Assembly: GCA_029891385.1 (NCBI GenBank) | Contig: CM057225.1 | Coordinates: forward strand, 13,925,060-13,989,059 | DNA from: Erythroxylum novogranatense | Lineage: Eukaryota; Streptophyta; Magnoliopsida; Malpighiales; Erythroxylaceae | Length of the DNA stretch: 64,000 nt | Direction: 5' to 3' | In this document: positions 22,164 to 34,329 of the stretch, piece by piece | Numbering within the stretch: position 1 is the stretch's first letter | How the letters are laid out: the number at the start of each line of letters is the position of its first letter | Position numbers and translations under genes: made by a program | The notes under the pieces: generated by a model | Seen by the model: the letters and a program-made list of their open reading frames with translations, nothing else | Told to the model about the DNA's origin: nothing | Databases searched by the model: none

Positions 22164-25100
22164 ATGGTTCTACATACTAATCATACTTCTCCACTATCTG
22201 AATTGATTCAGCAGGAGTTGCTGAAACTGGTTAAGAACAAGGCCCTCAATGATCCTCTTATGGTGAACCTTGCACAGCTCTCTGATTTTGCAGGTACACT
22301 TCCTCTATTACCCCTTTCTAGTCTTGATGGTTTAGATTTAGATTCTTGGATAATAGATACAGGAGCTTCTAATCACATGTGTGTGGATTTCTCTTTGCTA
22401 ACCAAACCCATTATTCCTGCCAAATACACACTGCTCATCTTCCCGATGGTACTCAAAATCGGGTCCATCACATTGGTGATGTTGTGTTACCAAATGACAT
22501 TATCTTAACTGATACATTACATGTTCCTTCTTTCAAATTTAATCTGCTTTCTGTGAACAAACTTGCTAGATCCTCATCCATTACCTTTACATTTTTTCAA
22601 AATCATTTGCATTTTGCGGACTCAAGATGATCACATTTTGGCGGTGGGAAAGGTTATAGGAAAATTGTATATCCTTGATAAGGATTCTTTTAAAGCGAAT
22701 CTGATGCAAAATTTTCATTGTGTAATGTTGCTAGTCATGCAAATAATGTCGATCTATGTCAACATACAAACTTTGGCATACACGCCTAGGACATGTTTCA
22801 GATGTTGTCTTTAGACATGTAATTCCTTTGATAATACACATGTTGAAGAGACTGAAATTTGTGATGTTTGTCCACTTGCCAAACAACCTCGGTGAAGTTT
22901 TCTCATAGTTCCATTCATACTGCTTTCTATTTTTCGGTTGATTCATGTTGACATATGGGGACCCTATAGTCAACATACTCTTTCTGAGGGTAAATTCTTT
23001 TTAACAAAGAGGATGATTTTAGTAGAGCAACTTGGACTTATTTCATGGCTCATAAGTGTCAAGTTCTCCGTTGTTTGGATAGTTTTTTAAGATGGTTAGA
23101 CACAATTTCATAAATCGATTCGAGATAGTTGGATGATAATGGGGCGTAGTTTTGAGTGGAGACTGCCGAAATTATTTACTGATTTGGGAATTTTACATCA
23201 TAGGTCTTGTGTCTATACACCTCAATGTAATGGGGTTGTGGAGAGGAAACATAAACATTTATTCTGAGATAGCTAGAGCTCTCATGTTTCGAGCTTCTTT
23301 ACCTAAACGTTTTTGGGTGAGTCCATCCTTCGCTACATATCTCATTAATAGGCTTCCTTCCTTAATTCTCAAATGGAAAACCCCTTATGAGATTTTATAT
23401 GGTTATCCTCCTAAGTATGATCATATAAAATCTTTTGGTTGTTATGCTTTGCTACAAATATCAAGCCACATAAGGATAAGTTTGATCCGAGAGCTTCCAA
23501 ATGTGTTTTCTTAGGATATAGTCTTTGGACAAAAGGATACAAGTTATTTGATATGACTTCGGTTCTCTTCTAGTTTCTAGAGATGTAGTTTTCATGAAAC
23601 TACTTTTCCTTTTCAGATCCTTATCTCCTGCACCTTGGATATTCCCTTCCTTTAGTTCCTTCGATCAATATTCGATATTTTGGTGACCATTCTTGGTTCC
23701 TACCTTCCTTCTTCTATCACAGATTCTACTTCTCCTACTCTTCCTGCTTCTCCTTCTTTGCCATGTCCTCCTGTTCCTCTTGTTTCATTGCGTAGAGTTC
23801 AAGAGTTCCAACTAAACCACTTGGCTTCTTGATTTTGTATCTCATGCCACTACAAAGCACTTTCCTCCTCCTGCTGTTCATTCCTCCAACTATTCCTTCC
23901 TACTTTCCTTTTATTCCTACACCTCATTTGTCTTCCACATACATGTCCTTTTAGCTAATGTTTCTATTATTGAGGAACCTCAATCTTATTCTCAAGCTAA
24001 GGATCATGATCATTGGATACTGAACAATCTGGCAGGAGTTATTGCATTAGAATCTAATCATACTTGGATTTGACTTCTTTACTGCTGGTAAGAAAGCCAT
24101 TGGTTCTCGATGGGTTTTAAGGTTAAGCTTAAGCTCGATGGGTCGCTTGATAGATATAAGGCCGGTTAGTGGCCAGGGTATCATCGATTGAGGGTGTTGA
24201 TTTCACCGACGCTTTTTCTCTGTTGCAAAAGCATCCCATCGTTCGCTTATTGTTGGTATGTAATGCTCAATTTTCCTGGCCTATACATCAATTAGATGTA
24301 AATAATGCGTTTTTGCATGGACATATTGATGAGGAGGTTTATATGCTTCCTCCCGATGGGTATACTGCAGCTGGTCCTAATCAGGTTTGCAAGCTCAATC
24401 GATCTTTGTATGGTTTGAAGCAAGCTTCCCGTCAGTGGAATTGTGAATTCACTAAGCGTTTGCTTTCTTATGGTTTTCTTCAATCTCAGCATGATCATTG
24501 TTTGTTTGTTAAGTCTACTGGTCTCCATTTTGTGGCACTGCTGATTTATGTAGATGATATATTGTTAACTGGACCTTCTGTGACTGTTCTCACTGATGTT
24601 AAACAGTTTTTAGCTTCAGCATTTTCTGTGAAGGATCTTGGTCTTGCTAAGTATTTTCTGGGGTTGGAGATTGCTAGGTCTTCCACTGGGTTGTATATAA
24701 ATCAACGCAAATATGTGCTTGATTTATTATCGATCTGAGTTTGATGGTGCCAAACCGGTGTGTACCCTTTACTAAGGGCTTGAAGCTCTCGGTGATTCGG
24801 TTCCCTCTTGGAGGATGTGGGCCAATCTGAGTCGGTTGATTGGTCGGTTGTTATATTTGGGGTTTACTCGTCCCGATATCACTTTTGCGCTTCAATTGAG
24901 TCGGTTTGTGAATGCTCCATGTCGGGCTCATTGGGATCTTGCTATGCATTTATTGAGATATTTGAAGAGTTGCCCTTCTAAGGGTTTATTTTTCACGCTT
25001 CATTGCTTCTTCTATACTCTTGATTCTTCTCCTTATTCACTTGTTGCGTTTTACGATCTTGATTGGGGTTCATGTGTGGATACTGCTGTTCTATTTCGTG

Positions 25101-25490
25101 TTTTGTATATTTTGGGCCATTCTTTAGTTTCTTGAAGTCTAAGAAACAGGCTACGATTTCTCGATCTTCGGCTGAAGCTGAATATCGGAGTATGGCGTCC
25201 ACTGTTTGTGAGTTGTTATGGACTTCCTGTCTTGAAAGATTTGCAGATTCCTTTTACTTGTCCAATTCCTTTGTGGTGTGATAATCAGGCGGCTCTTCAT
25301 ATTACTGCCAATCCGGTGTTTCATGAGCGTACCAAGCATCTTGATATTGATTGCCATGTTGTTCGTGAACAATTCAAGTTGGGGTTCATTGCTCCTACTC
25401 ATGTTTCTTCCAAGCATCAGTTGGCTGACTTGTTTACCAAGGCCTTGGTCGCTCCTCTTTTAGTGTTCTATTGTCGAAGTTGGGTTTGGT
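22164..25490 (+). pseudogene. Copia pol (short-LTR element), multiply broken
   Basis: Protease: WIIDTGASNHMC near 22350, with the DTG catalytic triad intact. Integrase is present but badly shifted between 22.5 and 23.5 kb (ARALMFRASLPKRFW, PYEILYGYPPKYDHIKSFGC at 23.27-23.45 kb). Reverse transcriptase is best preserved in the open block 24169-24738 (LDVNNAFLHGHIDEEVYM, SLYGLKQASRQW, LIYVDDILLTG; both catalytic Asp present). RNase H runs 24.8-25.45 kb ([31 protein letters not shown]). I see at least six frame breaks. The element could still be copied only by enzymes supplied by a relative. Confidence 0.9.
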
Positions 25491-25520
25491 GGATGTTCAC
25501 CAACCTCCAACTTGAGGGGG

Positions 25521-25692
25521 TGTTAAGTTTTAAGTTAGTCACGTGGTAGTCATGTGCTTAGTATTGTTTGTTATTTGTTAACTCTATTGTATATATTAAA
25601 TCTAGCTTTGTACTCTGACCGCATGTATAATAAAACGAAGCTAGTTATTTACTTTGTTCTCTCTATCTTTCACGCTTGGTTCTTCTGTTCAA
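25521..25692 (+). repeat. 3' LTR of short-LTR copia
   Basis: Starts TGTTAAGTTTTAAG directly after the polypurine tract and ends TTCTGTTCA, followed by the AAATA duplication. Confidence 0.9.
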
Positions 25693-25697
25693 AATAA

Positions 25698-27170
25698 AAT
25701 AACGGGTATAAAAGACCAGATGTTTTATATTAAAGAGATTTCATAAACACTTTGAGGGAAAAACTTGAATACATTTTTACAAAACGTTTTAGAAGAGGGA
25801 AATGAATAGTCAAAGTCTTCAAATTCAAGTGTAATCAGAAAAAAGAAAAGGGTGACCAGGCCATGCTCTGAACATACATTGTTTATTTTCAGTGTAAGTG
25901 GTCAATAACTAAATAAAAGTACACCAATAAAGGCTGTTGACTGTTCAATAAACGTGACTCAACGTTAACTACTACGTTAACTTGTTAAGAATGATGCATA
26001 TCTTTGTTTTAAGCTTTTTTTTTTGTTAATTTGTATGATAAAACTTTTGGTAGAATCTCGCTGTCACATTAGGTTGACAAAAATTCACTACGTGTTCAAT
26101 GATAGTTAAAGTTCTTACGTTATAAAAATAAATATAGCTTTAATATATTACTTTTTAAAAAATTATTAAATTTATGTTGAGATATAGGCTATTGTATGAC
26201 TCAAAAAGATCGTATACCAAGTAAATGTGGAAACGCCACATCGATATTACGGGATTGGATCATTGACTCCTTCAGTCTGACTCAACTAATACGTCCATTT
26301 GGGCCTTCGTTGCTGGGTTTCCATGTTACAGACCTCATAGGGATAGGCCTTCCCTCTTTAGGCCTAATGCTTGAGAGTTGAGTCCAAACTTAACCACCCA
26401 TGGCCTAACTCTTCAAAGTAAACGAGGTGAATGTGAGATCCAGTCATTTCTTACGAGGATGTTTGCTTTCTTATTTTTATTTTTAATTTTTTGTTTTCAT
26501 TTTTAAATTCAGTAAAAATTTTTGGTTATTTAAATTTTTAATTTTTGTTTTTAGTTTTGGTTTCTTTCAGTTTTGAAAAATTATAAAAATAGTTTTTGTT
26601 TTCTGTTCCTATTTTTTTATAATCTGATTTACTATCATTTAATATATTATTTAATTATTTAATTATTTAAATTTTAATAAAATTATGAATATTTAATTAA
26701 AATTATATTTTAATAAATTAAAATAATTATCAATAAAAATTATGAATTATATAATTTTATTTAATTTTATAATTAAATTATGTGTAATTAAATTATAATA
26801 ATTATTAATAAATATAATTAAATTTAAAATACATAAATATTAAAATTAAAATTGATCTAATAAATCAAAAAATTCCAAATAAATATTATTTATTTATTTT
26901 ATTAAAATAACATAATATTAAAATAAATATTATATAAGAGATTAAATAAATTTATTTAATTAAGAATAATTTATCTTTAAGTTTTATCTCATATGTAATT
27001 ATTATTAGTGATAAAATACAATTACACTAACAATCAAACATGTTTTGTTTTTATTTGGAAGAAAAATAGAAATAAAAAACTGAAAACTAAAATAAAAAAC
27101 AGAACGACTTTTAAAATTTTAAATTATCCCATTAACATCTAGCCATATAATGATCAAAGCACATCAGTAT
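25698..27170. other. Gene-free, very AT-rich stretch
   Basis: 25.70-26.45 kb holds nothing recognisable. 26.46-27.13 kb is extremely AT-rich. Its two ends contain TTTTTGTTTTCATTTTT-like and AAAACTGAAAACTAAAA-like words that are partly complementary, so a decayed MITE with long T-rich ends is possible, but no clear ends or duplication can be set. Confidence 0.4.
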
Positions 27171-27599
27171 GGTTAGAGATGACAAGATCAAGAATAACAG
27201 TAAAGGCAATGGAGAAAGGAAAGATGGTTTACTCATTCCATCATCTCCCTTTTTATCTACACCCTTTGGATCATCTCAACATGAATATATTCCCCTGTTG
27301 TTCAAAGGAGACAACTAAGAAGAACGTTCAATGCATGATGTGTTTCGAGTCAAAAGAAAGCAAAGTTTCTTGGATGGAACTATTCAGAAGTAAAAAGACA
27401 ATGAACCCGAAATTGAGGACTAGTGGAGCATTAATTTAGCGGCTATGGCTACGGCATGAATTTTTCAATCCATCAAATTGAAGCTCTGTTAAATGATTAC
27501 TTATTATGAGACATTAAGGAGCTTTGGGATCATATGAAGCATCATTTTGTTAGTTTATGCCTTACACTCAATTAGTTTGGATGTAGTTTAGTGACAATT

Positions 27600-29150
27600 A
27601 TTTAAGGGCATTTTTATCTTGTATATATTTAAATGTATACGATAAAGTTCACGAGAAAATTTAACATTACAAATGAAATTATAATGAGATTTATATTGCA
27701 TTTTGTATTATCCTTAAATTGTTCGTAGTTATTGTTTTATTAATATTGAACATTAATAAAACGTAAAAAGACTAGCATATATTATATTTTTCCTTATGAA
27801 GGAAGTAGTTGATCTCATAGATCAAAGTATGGAGATACTTAAACAAACGTACAATTGCTTGTTAGAGAATAAGTTCACTGAATAGACTCAACATGATAAA
27901 TCCATTTAGAATATGACTTGTATGTCAATTAAATTCTCATTATGATGATTATGTAAGTGATCCTTTGACTTGAGATTACTAAGGTTATCTTGTATAAAAA
28001 TTGTTATATTTTGATACTACTTATGATCTATTTAATTATGGGTCGTTCAATTGGTAGTCATTGAATGTAGCATGAACTATATAGAGGTAGTTATGTGATC
28101 AAGATATGATTCATCAGTTTAAAGTAATTAGGGAGGGTGTTTTGTTGTTCTTAATTAGTATTGATTTGAGAAACCCTTAGCTAAGGTTGAATGACGTTTA
28201 GTAAATAGTTTACAAATGTCATCAATTGAATCAATAGCTAATGGTGAAGAACTAATATGATTGGACTAAAAATAAGGTAGACATAAATTTCATGCTCTAT
28301 GTCTAATCGAAACATTATATAATGAAAGTATTGAATTATATAGAAAAATCATACATGAAAAGGTTAGTCAAAACCACCTTGACATTCCTAAATACTTGGG
28401 TGGCTATGATGCAATGCTAGACGCCAATCTTGAATTGATTATAAATTGTTTACTTGGAGAATTAAAGATAAATTAAAAGGAGCTTTAATTTATCTAATTT
28501 TAATTATGAATTAAAATAATAATGATAATTTATAATCATTGTCAACATATTTGAGAACTAAATAGGTCTTAGATAACTAATGAGATGAAGAAAGCAAAGT
28601 TATTTTAATTAAGTTAGACTTGATTGTAAAGTTTGAAAACTTTATGATTAAATATGAGATATTTAATTAATAGTGATCAATATGAGATATTGAGTCTTAT
28701 TTGAGCATAATTGGTATTTAACTAGAATTATTTGTAATTCTAATTAAAGTTTAATTGAAATTATAATTTAATTTCAATTAAAGAACTAAAACGTCCAAAG
28801 CTTATTATAAATAGGCTTAAGCTCTATGGAGCTAGCTCTTTTTGCTTGACCCTCTCTGTAAGAGTTACAGAGTTCTCTCAACCTATTTTGTAGATATTGT
28901 TGTTGGTCAAACACTTATGCGGTTACGGTGGTTGAGATAGATCAGTTTTGAAAATAATTCAAAGGATACGAAAAAAAAAGATCAAGCTTCAGAATAAGAT
29001 ACGAATTTAGATTCAATCTTTATTATGATTTACATGTTAAACATTTTATAGAATTAAAAAAATCTTAAATTTTGGGAAATCCAAGGTTACAAAAAAGTTT
29101 CGTAATTATTCCGTTGCATCCAGGATTGGATCCCAATCCAGTTTCCCCAC
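27600..29150 (+). mobile_element. Possible decayed copia LTR
   Basis: Non-coding sequence that ends with a run typical of copia LTR 3' ends (CTCTCAACC near 28876, then ATTCCGTTGCATCCAGGATT at about 29108). The left boundary is not visible. No second copy is found in the window. It could be a solo LTR or the left LTR of copia A, but I see no clear match to the 3' LTR of A at 40274. Confidence 0.3.
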
Positions 29151-29399
29151 ACATTTTTCAATTAGCAATGGTTTGAGAATCCATCTATTGCGTCTATAAT
29201 TGGCAAAGTGCAAATAACATAGGCAAAGCACGGTTGCATATTTTGGGGGTTTCAAGTTAATAAGGGGAGAATTTGCTAATTATGTTCAACTCCTTTTATG
29301 TACTTATAGTGGATGCAAATGTAATTTGGTTGTTAATATAGGATAAGTAGAGAGAGAACGAACAAGTTTAAAAAATTTTAAAGGGTCTTGATAATGATG

Positions 29400-31921
29400 T
29401 CTACGGGACTATATGTTCCAATATTACTGCTTAAGAACCCTTCCGCCTTTGAATGGAGCATATGGTCTCATCATTAAAGAGAATAGTATCGTACGATAAT
29501 TTATACTCGGGATATGCAAACTAAAGCTGTCAATTTTGCAATGCAAGGACTCAAACAGCCCTATGGGTCAACAAATTTAGAAAAATTGTGGGAAACACAA
29601 GCATAATGTCTCTATGTACTTCAAACACACTGGGTACCCTAAGTGGTGGTGTATTAATAATGTAAAAGGGGCTAGACAAAGACAAAAAAAGTGCGATAGG
29701 TCATGGTTGTGGTTCTTCAGGTGTGGCTAATGCTACCCAAGAAGTGGGCACCGGTTCTGTAATAGTCAACATTGCCTAAACAGGTGTAACAGTCTTTTTA
29801 ATGAAAAAAGATCAAATCAATGGGCCATCATGCTTTCAATGGTGAATTCACCACCTAAAGGTAAAACTAAAAAAAATTATTTTAGGTTAGTGGATGCTTA
29901 ATTTTGGAGCTTTTCACCATATAATAAGAAATAAGGGTTTTTTTGGTTGACTTGAAGACCATTATAGTGTCTCCAATTGCCTTTCCTAATCGCACATGTG
30001 TAAATACTTCAATGGAGGGACGTATGATGTTGGGATCAAACTTGACACTTGATAATGTTCTTTATTTGCCTCAATTGACTTACAATTGAATTTCCTTAGT
30101 GAACTTGATCAATGATTTGTATTGCATTCACACTTCAAGGACTCTGATTGGTGCGGGCGGTAAAAAGTAGGTTTCTTCGCAATGTGGCACCTGCATCAAC
30201 ACATCATACTTCAGCAAATTGTGGCATCGATATCTTAATCATGCTTCAATAAATGTTTTATTTGCTTCCTAATATTATTCCTTATAATTGTCGTAAATTT
30301 CATAATGAACCTTGTTATATTTGTTTTAAAGTCAAGCAAACTCATGAAGTTTTTCTTGTTAGCATGAATACGGCTGTATATTTATTTCAATTAAGCCATT
30401 GTGATGTGTGGGAACCTTATAGCGTGGTACTCACTATTTTTTAAGGCTAATTGATGATCATTTAAAGGGAGTATGAGTTTACTTAATGGTTGAGAAAACA
30501 AAAGTGATAAAAGTTTTTAAAATTTTTGTGCTATGGTGAAAACTCGGTTTGATAAATATGTGAAAGATGAGTGTAGTAATAATGACATAAAATTTAAGCC
30601 TTTAGGGCCCTATTTTGCAAAAAAAAAAATAGAATTGCCTTTTAAAACTTCTAACGTAGGAAGACCTTAACAAAATGGGCAGGTTGAGAGAATACAGAGA
30701 CATATCCTCAATATGGGGTGATCTTTACAGTTTCAAGCTAGTTTACTCTTCATTTTTTAAGTGAATGCATTTTAACATCTACCTACCTTATTAATCACAC
30801 ACCAACAATTGTATTGAATAGACAGACCCTATATGAATTATTAAACAAGAAACCACATCCTTATACGCATTTTTGAACATTTTGGGTACTTGTGTTATGT
30901 TAGTTATGTTCTATGTGACAAAAACAAGCCAATCCCCATAATAAAAAGTGCTATTTTATAGGTTACCCCCATGGGAAGAAAGGAAGGTGTGTGTTTGATT
31001 TGGAAACTCATGAATTTTTTTGTCTTTTGAGATATGGTACTTTTAGGCAAAATTTTCATTCTTTGAGATTTCATCTATAACTCACTTACTTGTGTCTATT
31101 ACCCCAAATATAGGAGAATATAATGATCATTTATTATCCTTTTCTTCCATATCATTAAGTGTTATCAATTTTGTACAAGTTGTTTCTGGTTCTTCAATGC
31201 TTGTTTTAGGTGCTTTTTCCAATAATTAAAGTAAAGATGATAAGGGGAGCAATGTACTTTCTTGGTCGGTTAAGGTATCCATTATTGTTGATGAAAGGGG
31301 GAGCATCTTTAATCACACTATTCCTCTATCTGTTATTGACAATGTGTCTAACCCCTACTAGTAATCATGATGAGACCATCGTATACAAAAGTCAACAAAT
31401 TTGTTAGTCTAATACAGTATTGTGAGATTATGCTTGCCAAACTATATGTTGTTTTGATCCTCCTCCTATGTTCACCACTCAATTTTTGTCCTTAAGTACT
31501 CCTTATCCTAGTGCCAATTATATGACTTGTGCTAACTTTACTGCCAACCATACTCATTTGTTATAGCTATTACTGTTGATATTAAACCTATATAATTTTC
31601 TGAGGTTGTCAAAGATTTTGATAGGCATGATGCTATGGTTAAAGAGATTATTGCATTTAAGCATAATGGCATATGGATCATTGAAAATCTTCCTCCTGGG
31701 AAAAAACCCATTAGATGTAAGTGTTTATATAAAATCAAATATAACTTTAATGGCTCAATTGAACTCTTTAAAACTAGGCTGGTTATTCTTGGAAACAATT
31801 AAATTCAAAGAGTTGATTTAAATAGACTTTGTCTCCTATTGCAAAAATGGTCTCAGTGTATGCCTTTTTTTTTTTTAAGTTAATGTTATTTATGGGTGGG
31901 ATTGCATCAATATATATATAA
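29400..31921 (+). pseudogene. Copia element A, left part (gag end to RT start)
   Basis: Old, stop-riddled copia coding sequence. A gag remnant lies near 29.4-29.85 kb. A protease-like stretch at about 29.89 kb has its DTG triad degraded (FG in place of DTG/DSG). Integrase spans about 30.1-31.0 kb (QNGQVERIQRHILN near 30.67 kb). The start of RT is at 31.58-31.92 kb (DAMVKEIIAFKHNGIWIIE, PPGKKPIRCKCLYKIK). It stops at 31921 because copia B is inserted there. The rest of RT continues at 39068. No 5' LTR was identified. Confidence 0.82.
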
Positions 31922-32324
31922 TGTAAGAAATATGGCTTGATGTTATGACCCATATTTTTTGTAGGCTCATATAAGTTTGGTTTAAGGTTTATATTGACCG
32001 TTAAATTAATACTTGATAGACGTATAATATTTAATGTTAAAAGGCATCTAAACTAGTCCTCTCTCTAGCCTAATTGAGTACATAGACACAAAATAAATAC
32101 AGAATGAATGTATTTGGCTATCCATCAAGATATCTGCTATAGAAAGAGGATTAAAGGAGAGCAACTAGTTCATGATTGTTAAAAGCTCTCTTTATATCAT
32201 GTCGAATTCTGCTCAATGTAGGTTATTTATCACTTCATTTATGTAGTTATTATTATATTCAAGATCTTAACGGGCATGAATGATTTTTGTATTGATTTCT
32301 GAAAATCAAGTATGAAAACTAACA
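31922..32324 (+). repeat. 5' LTR of copia B
   Basis: Starts TGTAAGAAATATGG and ends AAACTAACA. Clearly related to 38640-39067 but well diverged (many substitutions, several small indels and one larger gap), so the insertion is old. Confidence 0.88.
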
Positions 32325-33481
32325 TAGGGTATCAATGCCTAGGATTTTGAAAAGATAACAATCCTTATATTATTGTTTGATGATTGTTTCAATTATAAGG
32401 TTCATAAAAAAATTTATAATTTTAGGTTTTTTATAAAGAATAACTTTTTCCATAAAGATGAATTGTTGTGGTCGTAATCGCCATATAGATAAATGTCCTT
32501 CTAGATTATTACTGTGAAAACAAAAGAATGGTGAGGGTAACACCATGTGATTCTTCTTGGGGAATGTTTCTTGGAGAACATTCATATCTTTCTTCATATG
32601 ATTCTTCATAGAGAACATTTCTTAGAGAAAGTATATATCTTTCTTCAGTATTCCTAATTTTTGGCAGGTAACAATACAATCCTTCATTGAAATTACTTAT
32701 AGTAACGATTATATGGTTGGAAAGTTTTCTATGCATATTATTTCACGCTTTGAGTTACCTTTTATTGGTGTTTATAATTTACGAAATTATCTATATGACC
32801 TCTTTGTGTCCAAGAAAAGGGAACATTTTTATGAAAAATTATTTTAACAATGAGTACGTGTCATTTACAAATCTTATGATCCTCATTTTGTACTTAAGAT
32901 TAGCCCATAAAGTGGTGTTGAATGCATAAATTTGTTGATGTATCCATGCTGCCTATGAATTGGAAAATTATAATTTTAATCCATGAAGTTTTGATGATGG
33001 ATGAATTGATTTTAAAGTTTTGATTTTACATTTGGTCATATTAATGATATTTTGACGTGTAATCAAAAATTTTAATTTTAATTTCATCTTATGGATATAT
33101 ATATATATATATACACGCACTAAAGTGGCCAAATTAAATTTGAATGTGTGGTCATACAATTTATGTATTTTATGAAATGCAATTATGAAAATTTTATTAG
33201 TTGATAGAAATTAAAGACTCTACTCAAAGGTAAATCAATGTTTTATAATTAATAAATATAAAGGAAAATTTTGATATACTCTTGTCACATATATATAGTT
33301 ATCCAAAGATGTTATATGTATTTAATGAATTTATTTAATTTTCTTATAAAGTTTAGATAGTATTATAATAATATTGACGATATGTATTATTATGTTTACT
33401 CAAAGGAAAACTACAATATGTTTAATTTATCTTCTTCCTATCTGAATATGTTAATTAGTGAGCATTTATACGTTTGCAGTT

Positions 33482-34260
33482 ATGAGCGTTCACTCTCAAG
33501 CTTCTTCTGCTACGTTCACTAATGTGAATTTCTCTGAATGGAGCGAACAAGTCACTTTCTATTTAAGTGCTTTGGATTTTAACTTGCACTATTAAAAGAT
33601 AAGTCTGCTGACCTTAAAGATACTATTGTAGAGGCTAAAAAGGCACACTATATGGTGTGGACAAGGATTAACGGGTTATGTTTGAATTTTGTGCAACTGA
33701 CAATTTCCAGCAACATTAAGCATACTCTCTAGCACTGAAAATCAAAATTCTACAGATTTTCTTAAGCTTGAGGAAGATAAGTTCCATTCTACTAATAAGG
33801 CACTTACAGGGAGATTTATGACTAAACTCACGACCATAAAGTTTGATGGGTCAAAGAGTATGCAACAATATGTCCTTGATATGACTAATATCGCAGTAAT
33901 ACTTAAGACACTAGGTATAACTGTAGAAGACTCCGTCTTAGTGCAATTTATCATTAACTCACTTGCAACTGAATAAGGACCATTCCACATCAATTATAAC
34001 ATATTAAAGGATAAGTGAAATATTGATAAATTGTCCAGTAAGCTTATTCAGAAGGAAACGAAATTAAAGAAACAAGGAGTTCATTCTATTAACCTAGTGG
34101 GTCAAGGAGTTGGAAAGAAACTCAAACCAAAGACCAAGAATTTTAAGAAGAAAGAACTTGCTAAAGTTTCACAGGTTGCTAATGGTGAAAGTAATGGATA
34201 AAAGTTAGATAAATGGGACTTTTGTAAGAAGAAAGAATTATCAAAAAGATTGCCTAAAAT
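33482..34260 (+). pseudogene. Copia B gag remnant
   Basis: Starts at an ATG near 33482 (MSVHSQASSATFTNVNFSEW), the usual opening of a copia gag whose core reads NFSEWSEQV. Later frames give a basic segment with a degraded zinc knuckle near 34215-34255. Several stops and shifts are present. Confidence 0.7.
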
Positions 34261-34329
34261 ATAAGGCTTGGTTTGAAAAGAAAGATATACATTATGTTTT
34301 TGTATGCTTTAAATCAAACTTATCTGAAG

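Larger units (their letters stand above)
20752..25692 (+). mobile_element. Ty1/copia element with very short LTRs
   Basis: A 4.94-kb element with LTRs of 167 and 172 bp, flanked by AAATA at 20747-20751 and 25693-25697. The primer-binding site TGGTATCGAGC follows the 5' LTR (from 20923), and a polypurine tract (CTTGAGGGGG, 25511-25520) precedes the 3' LTR. Order of domains is gag, protease, integrase, RT, RNase H, the copia order. The coding region is broken in many places although the LTRs are almost identical. It is inserted in otherwise empty AT-rich DNA. Confidence 0.93.

Noticed and set aside
26460..27130. AT-rich stretch as a defined MITE
   Set aside because: T-rich and A-rich ends are only loosely complementary, and no target duplication could be found.
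27600..29150. 5' LTR of copia A
   Set aside because: I could not match it to the 3' LTR of A (TATTGGAAACATACC...). It stays an unassigned LTR-like stretch.
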